A stretch of 30,176 nt of DNA. It comes from a virus. The translations under genes and the position numbers were made by a program. Numbering within the stretch: the stretch's first letter is position 1; every line of letters starts with the position of its first letter. The notes below the pieces were generated by a model. It did no database searches. It was not told the DNA's origin and saw nothing but the letters and a program-made list of their open reading frames with translations. The stretch is taken from positions 1 to 30,176 of the IMG/VR virus record IMGVR_UViG_3300002138_000008; one strand, 5' to 3'. This document shows positions 9,760-17,804 of this stretch, one piece after another.

Positions 9760-10752
9760 TTAAGCTATTTGCCCTAATCGTGAACCATCTTCTGGCCAAA
9801 ATATATTGTGAAAACCATTAATATCCCATTCTTCAGTATGTATTGATACTCCAACATTTGATCTAGGTATTACTTTATTTATACCATCTTGTATAGTATA
9901 TTTTTCAAAATCTCTAATTGGGGTATCATCATAAAATTTTAATAAATCTGACCATTGACGACTTTTACGCTGTGCAACAGTTTCATATGACCTTAATAAT
10001 AATCTTAACATTAAGTCAAATTCAGCTAAACTTAATGGATGAGCCGAAGCTTTTGCGTAAATTAATATTGGGAAATCTTCATCTGATACCCGGCCAGGTT
10101 GAAATTTTGGCATCTTAGCATACCCATTCAACCCATATAAGAATAAGTATATTTCACCAAAGAATATGAATCCACTTGGATGTACTAGTTTACTAAAAAC
10201 ATCTTTCCATACTGATACATTATTACCAGTACGTATAACATATGAAAACTTTTGATAAAAATAAGAATCTTGTAATTTATTTTTATCAGATAAAAATCCA
10301 TCTGTATTCATAAAAGTATTACTAATAGGATCCCATTTACCATCTGAAGGTATTAATAAATCCTTCTTTGGATAATATATCTCGACTTCATCATTTAATA
10401 ATATTCTAAAGAATACTTGAATAGATTCAGTAGAACCACGAATATTATAATATTTTACGAGGTTCTTATATAACTTAACTCTATCAGTTGTAATTGCACG
10501 AGGTATTGTTACTGCAATTTCTTTTTGTATTTGATTTAAATAATGTTCAGCGGTATCTATATCCCGTTCTTGAGCTATATTATTTAATTCATACGATGGG
10601 TTAAACCCAATATTCATGTATTTGTAATAATCCTCTAAGAGAGTTATTAATTTTTCAGAATTGGCTCTTAAATCTTCTGGTAATAATGCCTCAACTCGTA
10701 CAGCCTCTTTAGACTTACTTTTTGAACTAGCAGTAGATTCGATTGATGCCAT
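9760..10752 (-). CDS. Conserved baseplate-operon structural protein (330 aa)
   Basis: The N-terminus has a Ser/Lys-rich leader (about 1-20) followed by a helical part with LLPEDLRANSEKLITLLEDYYKYMN and ERDIDTAEHYLNQIQKEIA. Later segments include YYNIRGSTESIQVFFRILLNDEVEIYYP and KLVHPSGFIFFGEIYLF. Proteins of this kind lie between gp6 and gp8 homologues in aquatic T4-like phages, the position held in T4 by gp7, but this one is only a third of gp7's length and I see no clear gp7 similarity. I call it a probable wedge component. Its ATG shares one base with the gp6 stop (TAATG), so translation is likely coupled. An exact TATAAATA lies inside the gene at 9876-9883 on the coding strand, but could be chance. 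Confidence 0.7.
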   Translation of the reverse strand: MASIESTASSKSKSKEAVRVEALLPEDLRANSEKLITLLEDYYKYMNIGFNPSYELNNIAQERDIDTAEHYLNQIQKEIAVTIPRAITTDRVKLYKNLVKYYNIRGSTESIQVFFRILLNDEVEIYYPKKDLLIPSDGKWDPISNTFMNTDGFLSDKNKLQDSYFYQKFSYVIRTGNNVSVWKDVFSKLVHPSGFIFFGEIYLFLYGLNGYAKMPKFQPGRVSDEDFPILIYAKASAHPLSLAEFDLMLRLLLRSYETVAQRKSRQWSDLLKFYDDTPIRDFEKYTIQDGINKVIPRSNVGVSIHTEEWDINGFHNIFWPEDGSRLGQIA

Positions 10753-12596
10753 TATTTAATTCTAGATGTAGTTGTATAGTTTACTGTACCAGATGCCCCA
10801 GCAACAGCAATAATATCAATCTCACCAGTTACAGATACATCCGCCATAGAGATAGATAATAATTGATTTCTCTTAGGTGCTAAATCATTCGAGTTTGGTA
10901 AAGCAGTAAATGTTATTGGATCTGTTGTGTCAGGTCTAAAATTATTAATAACTAATCTTCCTGTTACAGTATATATTGTTCCAGCAAAAGCAACTACTAC
11001 AGTTAATGTATTATTCACTAATTTATAAATAAATATATTTCTTTCATTTGTTCCTACAATAGGTTCGTCGCCAAACCAATGATAGGAGCCATTCATTAAA
11101 AATGGAGTAGAATTTATAACATATGTATCAGTTGATGTTGTAAATATTGGAGAACTGTAATACATATCATAACTATTAAAACTTGAGTTTGATGGATATA
11201 CAGTTTTAAACATATAAACCCTAGTATACGAGTTTAAAATAGCTGGAGTAGATGAATCTATATTACCTAATAAATTTGAATATCTAAATACTCCATCAAA
11301 AGATTTTAAATAATTATTATTATATGTAGATATGATATTTCTAACAGAAGATTCTAATTCAGCTTTAGTTAAGTCTGTTAAATTAGGATTGTATTTAAAG
11401 AATGTCTCTAGTTTAATATAAGTGTATTCAGGATCAACTATAACTGGAGTGATAGAAACTACATTTTTACCAGATAATATATTTTGAATTATATAAGATT
11501 TTTGTGTATCATCTAGTACATCACCAGTTTTTGGTTTAATAGATACGTATACTTTTCCGTAGTCTGGCGGGTTTGAATCTTCCCCACCCCATACAGATAT
11601 TGCTTCAATATCGGCATATTCTCTAAGGATAATTGCTCGGTAATCATCAGCAGTAACCGCACGATTTTGTGTGATATAAGTTAGAGGAGAATTAAATCGA
11701 ATAGATTCAATATTTTCTCTTTCAGCACCACCAGTTGATGTAGAAGCTGTATTTATTGTAATATCAGAATTACCTTCAATATCACCAGAAAATGCAAAAG
11801 TTCTAGCACCATTAGCTATATCTTCAGATGTATAAACATATTCCAATTCAACAATGTTATCTGTTTGTGGTGTGTATCCAATAACACCATCGCCAAAATA
11901 AATTTCATATTTACCATTACTATTTTCTTGTAAAAAATATACTTTAGAAGCAGATCCAATATTAACTAAAGATCCAAATAGTGTATACATGGTATGAGAT
12001 GTAGAATTATCATTCTCACGAATCCTAACACGTAATGTAGTAGTGTCAATATATTCATCAGGAATAACAAACTTTTGATTTAGGTTATATTTATCAAACC
12101 TATAATTCAGACTTTTAAATGTACCTTGTTTAATAATTACATTTTCAAATGTAAAAGTATTAGTTGAGCTATTATATACTGCTAATCTAGATTCTATTAC
12201 AATAAATCCAAATTCTTTACCATCAATTATAGATGTTAATTTTGTGCCACGATTTAAAGTTAAAGTTATTGGTATTGGAGTTCCAATTGGATTATTTACT
12301 ACAATATTAATAGTTGCAGATGCTGCTGAAGTTGAACGAGGGGTGTATCCAAGTAATTTGGCATGAGAAACTACGTTACCACGAATTTGTGCAGAGTCTA
12401 GAAATGCTTCATTTAAAGCAAGGTGGGCTATCATAGCATTATAATGAGTATTATATGCTAGTATGTCTAATAGGACAGACATTCCAGAACCTTCAAAGTC
12501 ATAGTCGTTGTATTTACTTTGTGATGATAGATAAGTCTTTAGACCATTTTTAATTTGATCAAAATCTAATTCTGTTACGTTACTATTAACTGCCAT
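10752..12596 (-). CDS. 6: Baseplate wedge protein gp6 (Baseplate_J type)
   Basis: This is a gp6/gpJ-type wedge protein. In T4, gp6 dimers tie the six wedges into the continuous ring of the inner baseplate and are essential for assembly. Supporting signs: the N-terminal motif GLKTYLSSQSKYNDYDFEGSG, then ILAYNTHYNAMIAHLALNEAFLDSAQIRGNVVSHAKLLGYTPRS, which is the conserved hallmark of the family; a middle domain with YEIYFGDGVIGY; and ITQNRAVTADDYRAIILREYADIEAISVWGGEDSNPPDYGKVYVSIKP. The length of 614 residues compares with 660 in T4. It is preceded by gp25 with a TAATG overlap at 12594-12598, and gp25-gp6 adjacency is conserved in contractile tails. The beta-rich C-terminal 130 residues are less familiar. 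Confidence 0.92.
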   Translation of the reverse strand: MAVNSNVTELDFDQIKNGLKTYLSSQSKYNDYDFEGSGMSVLLDILAYNTHYNAMIAHLALNEAFLDSAQIRGNVVSHAKLLGYTPRSTSAASATINIVVNNPIGTPIPITLTLNRGTKLTSIIDGKEFGFIVIESRLAVYNSSTNTFTFENVIIKQGTFKSLNYRFDKYNLNQKFVIPDEYIDTTTLRVRIRENDNSTSHTMYTLFGSLVNIGSASKVYFLQENSNGKYEIYFGDGVIGYTPQTDNIVELEYVYTSEDIANGARTFAFSGDIEGNSDITINTASTSTGGAERENIESIRFNSPLTYITQNRAVTADDYRAIILREYADIEAISVWGGEDSNPPDYGKVYVSIKPKTGDVLDDTQKSYIIQNILSGKNVVSITPVIVDPEYTYIKLETFFKYNPNLTDLTKAELESSVRNIISTYNNNYLKSFDGVFRYSNLLGNIDSSTPAILNSYTRVYMFKTVYPSNSSFNSYDMYYSSPIFTTSTDTYVINSTPFLMNGSYHWFGDEPIVGTNERNIFIYKLVNNTLTVVVAFAGTIYTVTGRLVINNFRPDTTDPITFTALPNSNDLAPKRNQLLSISMADVSVTGEIDIIAVAGASGTVNYTTTSRIK

Positions 12597-13039
12597 TATC
12601 GGAGTCTTTCTAAATATATTTTTACATTAGCGTTTGTAGATATAGAGATAACATTAAATGTTACAGTAATATAATAAGCATTATTATCTGAATCATCATC
12701 AACTTCTATAATTAATCCATTTACTCTTGGTTCATATTGATTAATCACTTCTTTTATATAATTTTTTATTAGATATGATGTAGTAGTATCTGAGTTTTCA
12801 AATAAAAGGGATCTTATGTTTGAACCCAATTGTGGTTGAAAAGGTCTTTCATATCTTGCAGTCAATATTAAATTTTTAACAGACTGGCGTACCGCATCAA
12901 TATCAGTAAGGGGAATTATATCCTTTTTCTGTGGATGCGGTATTAATGACAAGTCTAAATCGCTGTATTGTTGATATCTTGAAACAATAGATACTCTTTG
13001 ACCAGATACATTATAGTCTGATAGGTTTACTTTACTCAT
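12596..13039 (-). CDS. 25: Baseplate wedge protein gp25 (lysozyme-like fold family)
   Basis: gp25 joins gp6 and gp53 in the inner wedge and contacts the sheath at the baseplate. Recognition rests on DLDLSLIPHPQKKDIIPLTDIDAVRQSVKNLILTARYERPFQPQLGSNIRSLLFEN, the conserved core including the ERPFxPxLGxxIRxLLFE block, followed by the helix YLIKNYIKEVINQYEPRV. The length is 147 residues (T4: 132). The start at 13037-13039 is supported by homology (MSKVNLSDYN). No Shine-Dalgarno sequence precedes it: a T4-type late promoter sits only five bases upstream, so the predicted transcript would begin at the start codon itself. It overlaps gp6 by one base (TAATG). Confidence 0.93.
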   Translation of the reverse strand: MSKVNLSDYNVSGQRVSIVSRYQQYSDLDLSLIPHPQKKDIIPLTDIDAVRQSVKNLILTARYERPFQPQLGSNIRSLLFENSDTTTSYLIKNYIKEVINQYEPRVNGLIIEVDDDSDNNAYYITVTFNVISISTNANVKIYLERLR

Positions 13040-13044
13040 ATTAG

Positions 13045-13052
13045 TATTTATA
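13045..13052 (-). promoter_or_regulatory. T4-type late promoter for gp25
   Basis: The minus strand reads TATAAATACTAAT, matching the T4 late consensus (TATAAATA at -13 to -6, followed by CTATT-like bases). It lies in the 21-bp gap between the PAAR gene and gp25 and points at gp25. With the T4 spacing the first transcribed base would be 13039, the A of the gp25 ATG. The phage carries gp33, part of the T4 machinery that reads such promoters. In DNA this AT-rich the 8-mer also occurs by chance, but its place in a tiny intergenic gap and the extended match argue for function. Confidence 0.65.
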
Positions 13053-13060
13053 TACTTATT

Positions 13061-13360
13061 TCATCCGTTTACAAAAACATTTGGTGAACCAGATATGATT
13101 GAACCACCATCAGTAGAGTCTCCCAACCTTGCTTGAGGAATCCCATTGGTAAATACATTAGAACTACCTACGTTTATAACGGCGCTGTGGGGTACACAAA
13201 CGTCCCCAGCAAGGATTGTATGGGGTGCAGTAGGGTCACCCTTACGTTCATTTCCACGATTGTTAGTAAATACATTTAATGATGGCCCAATTACAGTAGT
13301 AATACCGTCACATCCATGCCCTGTGGTAGTAGTATCAGAAATTCTAGTTAATGCGGGCAT
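13061..13360 (-). CDS. PAAR-repeat spike-tip protein
   Basis: PAAR proteins form the sharp metal-binding tip that caps the central spike of contractile tails and type VI secretion needles. This 99-residue protein has the typical layout: repeated short beta units with NVFTN or NVFVN phrases (about 29-33, 68-72 and 94-98), RxGD turns (ERKGDPTAPH at about 38-47 and ARLGDSTDGG), and His/Cys residues suited to bind the tip metal (GHGC at about 14-17 and H47, C55, H58). It lies directly after the gp5-like spike gene with a one-base TAATG overlap, the expected partner. In T4 the matching tip protein is gp5.4. The fold call is strong; the exact metal ligands are inferred. Confidence 0.93.
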   Translation of the reverse strand: MPALTRISDTTTTGHGCDGITTVIGPSLNVFTNNRGNERKGDPTAPHTILAGDVCVPHSAVINVGSSNVFTNGIPQARLGDSTDGGSIISGSPNVFVNG

Positions 13361-15633
13361 TATGTTGTTTCTAATACATTACCATTTTCATCAACTAATG
13401 GCAATCCAAGCCTTGCCCTAATAATATTATCATTTCCTGTATATGGGGCTGCATTAGGATCTTGTAAACTAATAATACCATTATTTATCTTAGAACCTAA
13501 ATTGGATAAATTAATTAACCCATTTGATTTCCCAAGGCTTTCAATTCCACCTAAAGGTGTTGATAATAAACTACTAAAGTTAATAGTAGAAATACCACTC
13601 AATGCAGAACCAAATTCTTTTTTAACATCATCAGGTAAATTTGAAGATGCAATTTCTTTTTGTGCTTCTGCAATCTCACCTGGCAATCTACTTTCTGCTT
13701 CAGCAATTGCAGTTGTTATTTCCGCATCTGCAATTGGACTTGGCGCAATTGTTTTAGTATCATAAACAACTGTAGTTGTATAATTCGATTGATCAGTATT
13801 ATCTGGAGATGGAATTGAAGTTTTACCTGTTATTACTGATGGAGTATTTGGTGTAAACCCTTCTAATTTTTCAATAGAATTTAGGCAATCACGTAGTTCA
13901 CGTTTAAATCTTTTCAGTACACTTGCCTTTACTGAGTCGGTACTCTTAGAGAACCACTTACCAACATTTTGACGTTCTGTATAAATTGCTGTAACTAAAT
14001 CTGATTCTGGTTTATCGCCCAATCCAGACAGACAATTGATAACAGATGTACTTGGCCCATGTTGAACTGCTGTAGACCATATTGCATTTTGAATACCAAG
14101 ACTATATTTACCAGAGTTAATATCTATTCCAGTTTTTGATTTTACAGTATTTGCTAATATATCATAATGGGTTGCTTGAATAAAAGCATGTTGGGCAGAT
14201 TTAAAATCTGGATCTTCAGCCGCAAGACCATACCAAACTTTAGCAAAATTTGTACTCTGTACGTTAGACCTAATTGTACTTACAGAAATTGTTGGAGGAT
14301 CTGTTTTCAATTGATCTTCATCTAATTTAAGTGAGTATGCTGCCTTTGGGGCCCCTGCTGCGCTTAATTTGTCATACATATTAGTATAACCTCGTAACTT
14401 TAAAAATTTCATAAAGTTATTAAATGTACCAGTCTTAGTTGCAATTTGATACTCACCATAAGATGCACCACCAGTAGTGTCCCATCCAATTGCATCTGGT
14501 TTGCCGTTAGACTCATACTTTGAACTAACTGAACCTAATTCTTTCCTGGCAGAGTACGCTGCTGTTGGTATTTCATCTTTAGATAATTGTGTAGCAAATT
14601 CTGTAGCAGTTCCAACATAAGTTCCGCCAGGAGACGCACCAGCCGTACCACCGCCACCAGGAGATGCGAATATGGGATCACCGTATACAAAAGTAGTTAA
14701 ATCAACTTCTATAATTTCTGGTTCATAATTTAAATCAATACGCCCATCTGGAGATGAGTTTACTTTAACATCATAACCAGTAATATTAACATCACCAATT
14801 GCACCAAGATTCATATCTTTAGCGGCTGATACAGTTACGTTCTGATCACAACTTATATTGGTATCACCCTTAACAGCACCATATAAATTTCCACCAACAA
14901 TTACATTGGTATCACCTTCGACAAATAAATTCCATTTAACTGATGATTCCCATTTTTCTTTTAATGAACGAACCCTAATATCGCCGTTCCTATGTAACTC
15001 GATAAATGAACCACTTTTATGTTCAATGTTAATACGTTCCATTCCTAATGTATCATCAAATTCAAGTATATGACCACTCTCAGATTCGTATACATGGTTA
15101 CGTGGATACTTAGATGCATACTGATCAGCTGGTTCTGTTATGATTACAAGTTTATCTTTTCCATCAACGGTAGATGTTCCTCCAGATGCGGATATTGATT
15201 TCCTAGGAGTTGTATTAATTTCTCTTGCACGTTTATTTACATCTGGTTCACCAGTATATTTTGGATATTGTCCATTGGGGTCATTGAACCCCTTTCCGGC
15301 TACTGCGGCACTACTAGGTGCTGCTTGAATAGAACCCATTATAATAGGATCTTGTGCAGAAGGACCGTCTCTAAAGAATCCAACTACCCATGAACCTGTT
15401 ACTAGTCCATGATGACTAGATCCTACACCAGATACGCCAGATGCAGTAGTAGGCATTAATACTGATGCCCATGGAAGGTCTGCCGTTGGTATTAATCCAC
15501 GGTTTTCTGTATGGAAACCAAAACAACGAACTCGGACCCGCCCCATTTGTTCAGGATCATTCCTATCTTCAACTACACCTGTAAACCAAGTGAAATTACC
15601 ACCAATGTATTGATCTGCTGTAAATGCTGACAT
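13360..15633 (-). CDS. 5: Baseplate hub/spike protein, gp5-like, with C-terminal muramidase-like domain
   Basis: Residues about 1-105 match the OB-fold domain of gp5/VgrG spikes (FTWFTGVVEDRNDPEQMGRVRVRCFGFH, then LPWASVLMPTT and HHGLVTGSWVVGFFRDG). Residues about 180-300 look like the triangular beta-helix needle (HILEFDDT, IELHRNGDI, and short repeats such as VIVGGNLYGAVKGDTNI and VNITGYDVKVN). A cell-wall hydrolase-like domain follows at about 365-590: SSKYESNGKPDAIGWD, then TTGGASYGEYQIATKTGTFNNF, of the kind fused to VgrG-related proteins and phage lysozymes, with E374 the likely acid. This order differs from T4 gp5, where the lysozyme lies between OB domain and needle. A 165-residue tail follows. 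It sits 6 bp after the gp27-like gene, its expected hub partner, and just before the PAAR tip gene. At 757 residues it is longer than T4 gp5 (575). Confidence 0.9.
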   Translation of the reverse strand: MSAFTADQYIGGNFTWFTGVVEDRNDPEQMGRVRVRCFGFHTENRGLIPTADLPWASVLMPTTASGVSGVGSSHHGLVTGSWVVGFFRDGPSAQDPIIMGSIQAAPSSAAVAGKGFNDPNGQYPKYTGEPDVNKRAREINTTPRKSISASGGTSTVDGKDKLVIITEPADQYASKYPRNHVYESESGHILEFDDTLGMERINIEHKSGSFIELHRNGDIRVRSLKEKWESSVKWNLFVEGDTNVIVGGNLYGAVKGDTNISCDQNVTVSAAKDMNLGAIGDVNITGYDVKVNSSPDGRIDLNYEPEIIEVDLTTFVYGDPIFASPGGGGTAGASPGGTYVGTATEFATQLSKDEIPTAAYSARKELGSVSSKYESNGKPDAIGWDTTGGASYGEYQIATKTGTFNNFMKFLKLRGYTNMYDKLSAAGAPKAAYSLKLDEDQLKTDPPTISVSTIRSNVQSTNFAKVWYGLAAEDPDFKSAQHAFIQATHYDILANTVKSKTGIDINSGKYSLGIQNAIWSTAVQHGPSTSVINCLSGLGDKPESDLVTAIYTERQNVGKWFSKSTDSVKASVLKRFKRELRDCLNSIEKLEGFTPNTPSVITGKTSIPSPDNTDQSNYTTTVVYDTKTIAPSPIADAEITTAIAEAESRLPGEIAEAQKEIASSNLPDDVKKEFGSALSGISTINFSSLLSTPLGGIESLGKSNGLINLSNLGSKINNGIISLQDPNAAPYTGNDNIIRARLGLPLVDENGNVLETT

Positions 15634-15639
15634 AATTTA

Positions 15640-16989
15640 TTATTCCACCGAATCTAATGAGTAATTGCTAAAATCACGTTTTAATCTTAATTGACATGTA
15701 TATTGATCTGCAAATATATGTATCACATTACTTATAAGATAATCCCCAGATATCATTTGGTCATCTTGAACAGATTTCTTAGCGTCTTTATCTTTAATCT
15801 TATTAAACACTTGTGGATCAATTGATTTTGGTGCAGTAATAGTTATTTTTTGACCAGGATGTACTTCCAAGTCACCATGTATTGTTATGTCGTGTTTTGT
15901 ATTATCTAAATTTTCTAATTGAGATTGGTGGTGACCAAGTGAATGTATGGCTGGTTCATGATAATTTTTATAGTTATTATAAGATTTACTATTTGCGTTT
16001 ATATAAATTTGTAAAGAATCTCTTGATCTATTTAAAGTTTCCCCATCTACTTTAAATTTTTGTGATAATAATTTTTTAGATTTTAAACCATTAACTGTAG
16101 ACGTATTACTAAAAGTATTATCATAATCAAAAAATACATTATAATAAGATTTGGTAGCATAGTCTAAAACTTTTGTTGTTGATGCATATGCACCTTTACC
16201 AGAGTTCAAATATTTTGAACTATTTAAATCACTAGCCATATCAATTATTTTATATTTTAACCGTTGATATCCAGTATCTGTGTATGGATCATCTCCTTGA
16301 ATAAATGTATATCGGTATGTTCCAATGCTTGATAATTGAAATAAATCGGCATGTGAATTTATTTTAAATCCATCCATTGTCTCATACGCATACACTGGAG
16401 AATCTTTTTCGGAGAATGAATGTCTTAACAACCAAGTAATGGCTGCAAATGGTTTCATATTTGGTACAATCAATTTAACATTATCTTTACTTGATACAGT
16501 ATTTTCAACAACACCATCATACGCCAATGTATTAGTAACTATATTAGATATCATTTTTGATATAGAACCATTGAAAGAACGTGATATAGATTTAATATTA
16601 TTAATAAATGCATGTTTAGAAACTATTTTAAGTACATATGCTTGAACGGCATCTTTAGATTTACCATACAACGGTATTTCTGACACATAAAAGTGTTTCT
16701 TAATTTTTATAGTATCTTTACTATTACGTTCACGTTTCTGAAATGTTATAGCAACAGTTTCTTGGCCAGATAACCGCATCTCTTCAAATAAATTTATAGT
16801 ATCTTTTATTTCTAATTTACCAGTTAACGCAAAAGTATATATGCTTTCTAAAATTGTCAGTTGCGTAACTAATGCTTTAATATCAAATGACTTACCATAT
16901 GAATTAGTCAAGTCTATCTCAGTAATACGGTATGCGCCTGGGTGTATACCCTCAACTGTCGTTGTATTTAATTGTGCGGTTTGTAACAT
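15640..16989 (-). CDS. 27: Baseplate hub protein, gp27-like (449 aa)
   Basis: In T4, gp27 is the trimeric hub ring joining the tail tube to the gp5 spike. The evidence here is the N-terminal pattern GAYRITEIDLTNSYGKSFDIKALVTQLTILESIYTFALTGKLEIKD and LRLSGQETVAITFQ-like phrases, followed by FYVSEIPLYGKSKDAVQAYVLKIVSKHAFINNIK, which recur in hub proteins of T4-like aquatic phages, together with immediate adjacency to gp5. The C-terminal half contains HPGQKITITAPKS and DYLISNVIHIFADQYTCQLRLKRD, typical of hub beta domains. T4 gp27 has 391 residues. It overlaps gp53 by one base (TAATG at 16987-16991) and ends 6 bp before gp5. Similarity to T4 gp27 is remote, so the symbol is by role and position. 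Confidence 0.75.
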   Translation of the reverse strand: MLQTAQLNTTTVEGIHPGAYRITEIDLTNSYGKSFDIKALVTQLTILESIYTFALTGKLEIKDTINLFEEMRLSGQETVAITFQKRERNSKDTIKIKKHFYVSEIPLYGKSKDAVQAYVLKIVSKHAFINNIKSISRSFNGSISKMISNIVTNTLAYDGVVENTVSSKDNVKLIVPNMKPFAAITWLLRHSFSEKDSPVYAYETMDGFKINSHADLFQLSSIGTYRYTFIQGDDPYTDTGYQRLKYKIIDMASDLNSSKYLNSGKGAYASTTKVLDYATKSYYNVFFDYDNTFSNTSTVNGLKSKKLLSQKFKVDGETLNRSRDSLQIYINANSKSYNNYKNYHEPAIHSLGHHQSQLENLDNTKHDITIHGDLEVHPGQKITITAPKSIDPQVFNKIKDKDAKKSVQDDQMISGDYLISNVIHIFADQYTCQLRLKRDFSNYSLDSVE

Positions 16990-17786
16990 TATAAATTAAT
17001 CATCTCTTGGTATGCATCTACAAATTCAAATATTTTATCTTTCTTTACTACTCTAATTTTAGCCCTTTGTTCATTTAAACTTGATTCATATTCATAGTTT
17101 GTCACTAAAACTGTGGCGTATTCATAAGTACCCCCATCAATATATCTAGCATTATGTACTTCTGTATCAATCCCATTAAGTGATAAAGCTTTATCCAGTA
17201 AATGGTGTGGTGCTAGACGCCTATCATATAACCTATCTGTAGTAATATAATCTAATGTTAAATTACCTCTAATAATTTCGTTAACTTGGAAAACTCCAGT
17301 AACATTAGTTATCACTAATTGTTGCATAGTAGGATCTTTAGATACAATAGTCCCAGTCGCACCACTTAAAAATCCAGTTATAGTTTCACCAATTTTAAAC
17401 CTACCAGCTACTGAATCATTTGTTGAAAACAATAAGCCATCGCTATCATAGGAAAATTGTGGTATACATGTAGCTACTATTCCATCATATTCCTCATCCA
17501 TATACTTTTCAAATTGTTGTGATGACATTGGCCATGTACCAATACCATTTCTAAGGTGTTCATTGATAATAAAAAATGTCCAATAATATTCTGGAGTACC
17601 ATATAAATTATATGATACTACATCTGGCCTATCTCCTTCCATAATTTGATAATAACTATATGTAGATAATTCATCCTTAAACCTATCTATTGGTTTTACA
17701 AATCTGAATATATCGGTAATCTTATTGACCACTCCATTCTGGAGATAATCATACTTTACTTTTGGAAAATTTCTAAAAAATGACAT
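16989..17786 (-). CDS. 53: Baseplate wedge protein gp53
   Basis: gp53 is an inner wedge protein that with gp6 and gp25 closes the ring around the hub. The N-terminus is diagnostic: MSFFRNFPKVKYDY, then SYYQIMEGDRPDVVSYNLYGTPEYYWTFFIINEHLRNGIGTWPMS, closely following the T4-like pattern. It is longer than T4 gp53 (265 against 196 residues) because of an inserted beta unit at about 127-175 (GETITGFLSGATGTIVSKD, then GVFQVNEIIRG). The C-terminus (YEYESSLNEQRAKIRVVKKDKIFEFVDAYQEMI) is again gp53-like. An AAGGT ribosome site lies upstream of the ATG at 17784-17786. It is 18 bp after the gp48-like gene and overlaps gp27 by one base. Confidence 0.93.
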   Translation of the reverse strand: MSFFRNFPKVKYDYLQNGVVNKITDIFRFVKPIDRFKDELSTYSYYQIMEGDRPDVVSYNLYGTPEYYWTFFIINEHLRNGIGTWPMSSQQFEKYMDEEYDGIVATCIPQFSYDSDGLLFSTNDSVAGRFKIGETITGFLSGATGTIVSKDPTMQQLVITNVTGVFQVNEIIRGNLTLDYITTDRLYDRRLAPHHLLDKALSLNGIDTEVHNARYIDGGTYEYATVLVTNYEYESSLNEQRAKIRVVKKDKIFEFVDAYQEMINL

Positions 17787-17804
17787 AGTTTACCTTAAAT
17801 TATT

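Noticed and set aside
11024-11031. TATAAATA on the plus strand inside gp6, which would make antisense RNA
   Set aside because: Same chance argument, and nothing downstream on the plus strand looks like a gene.
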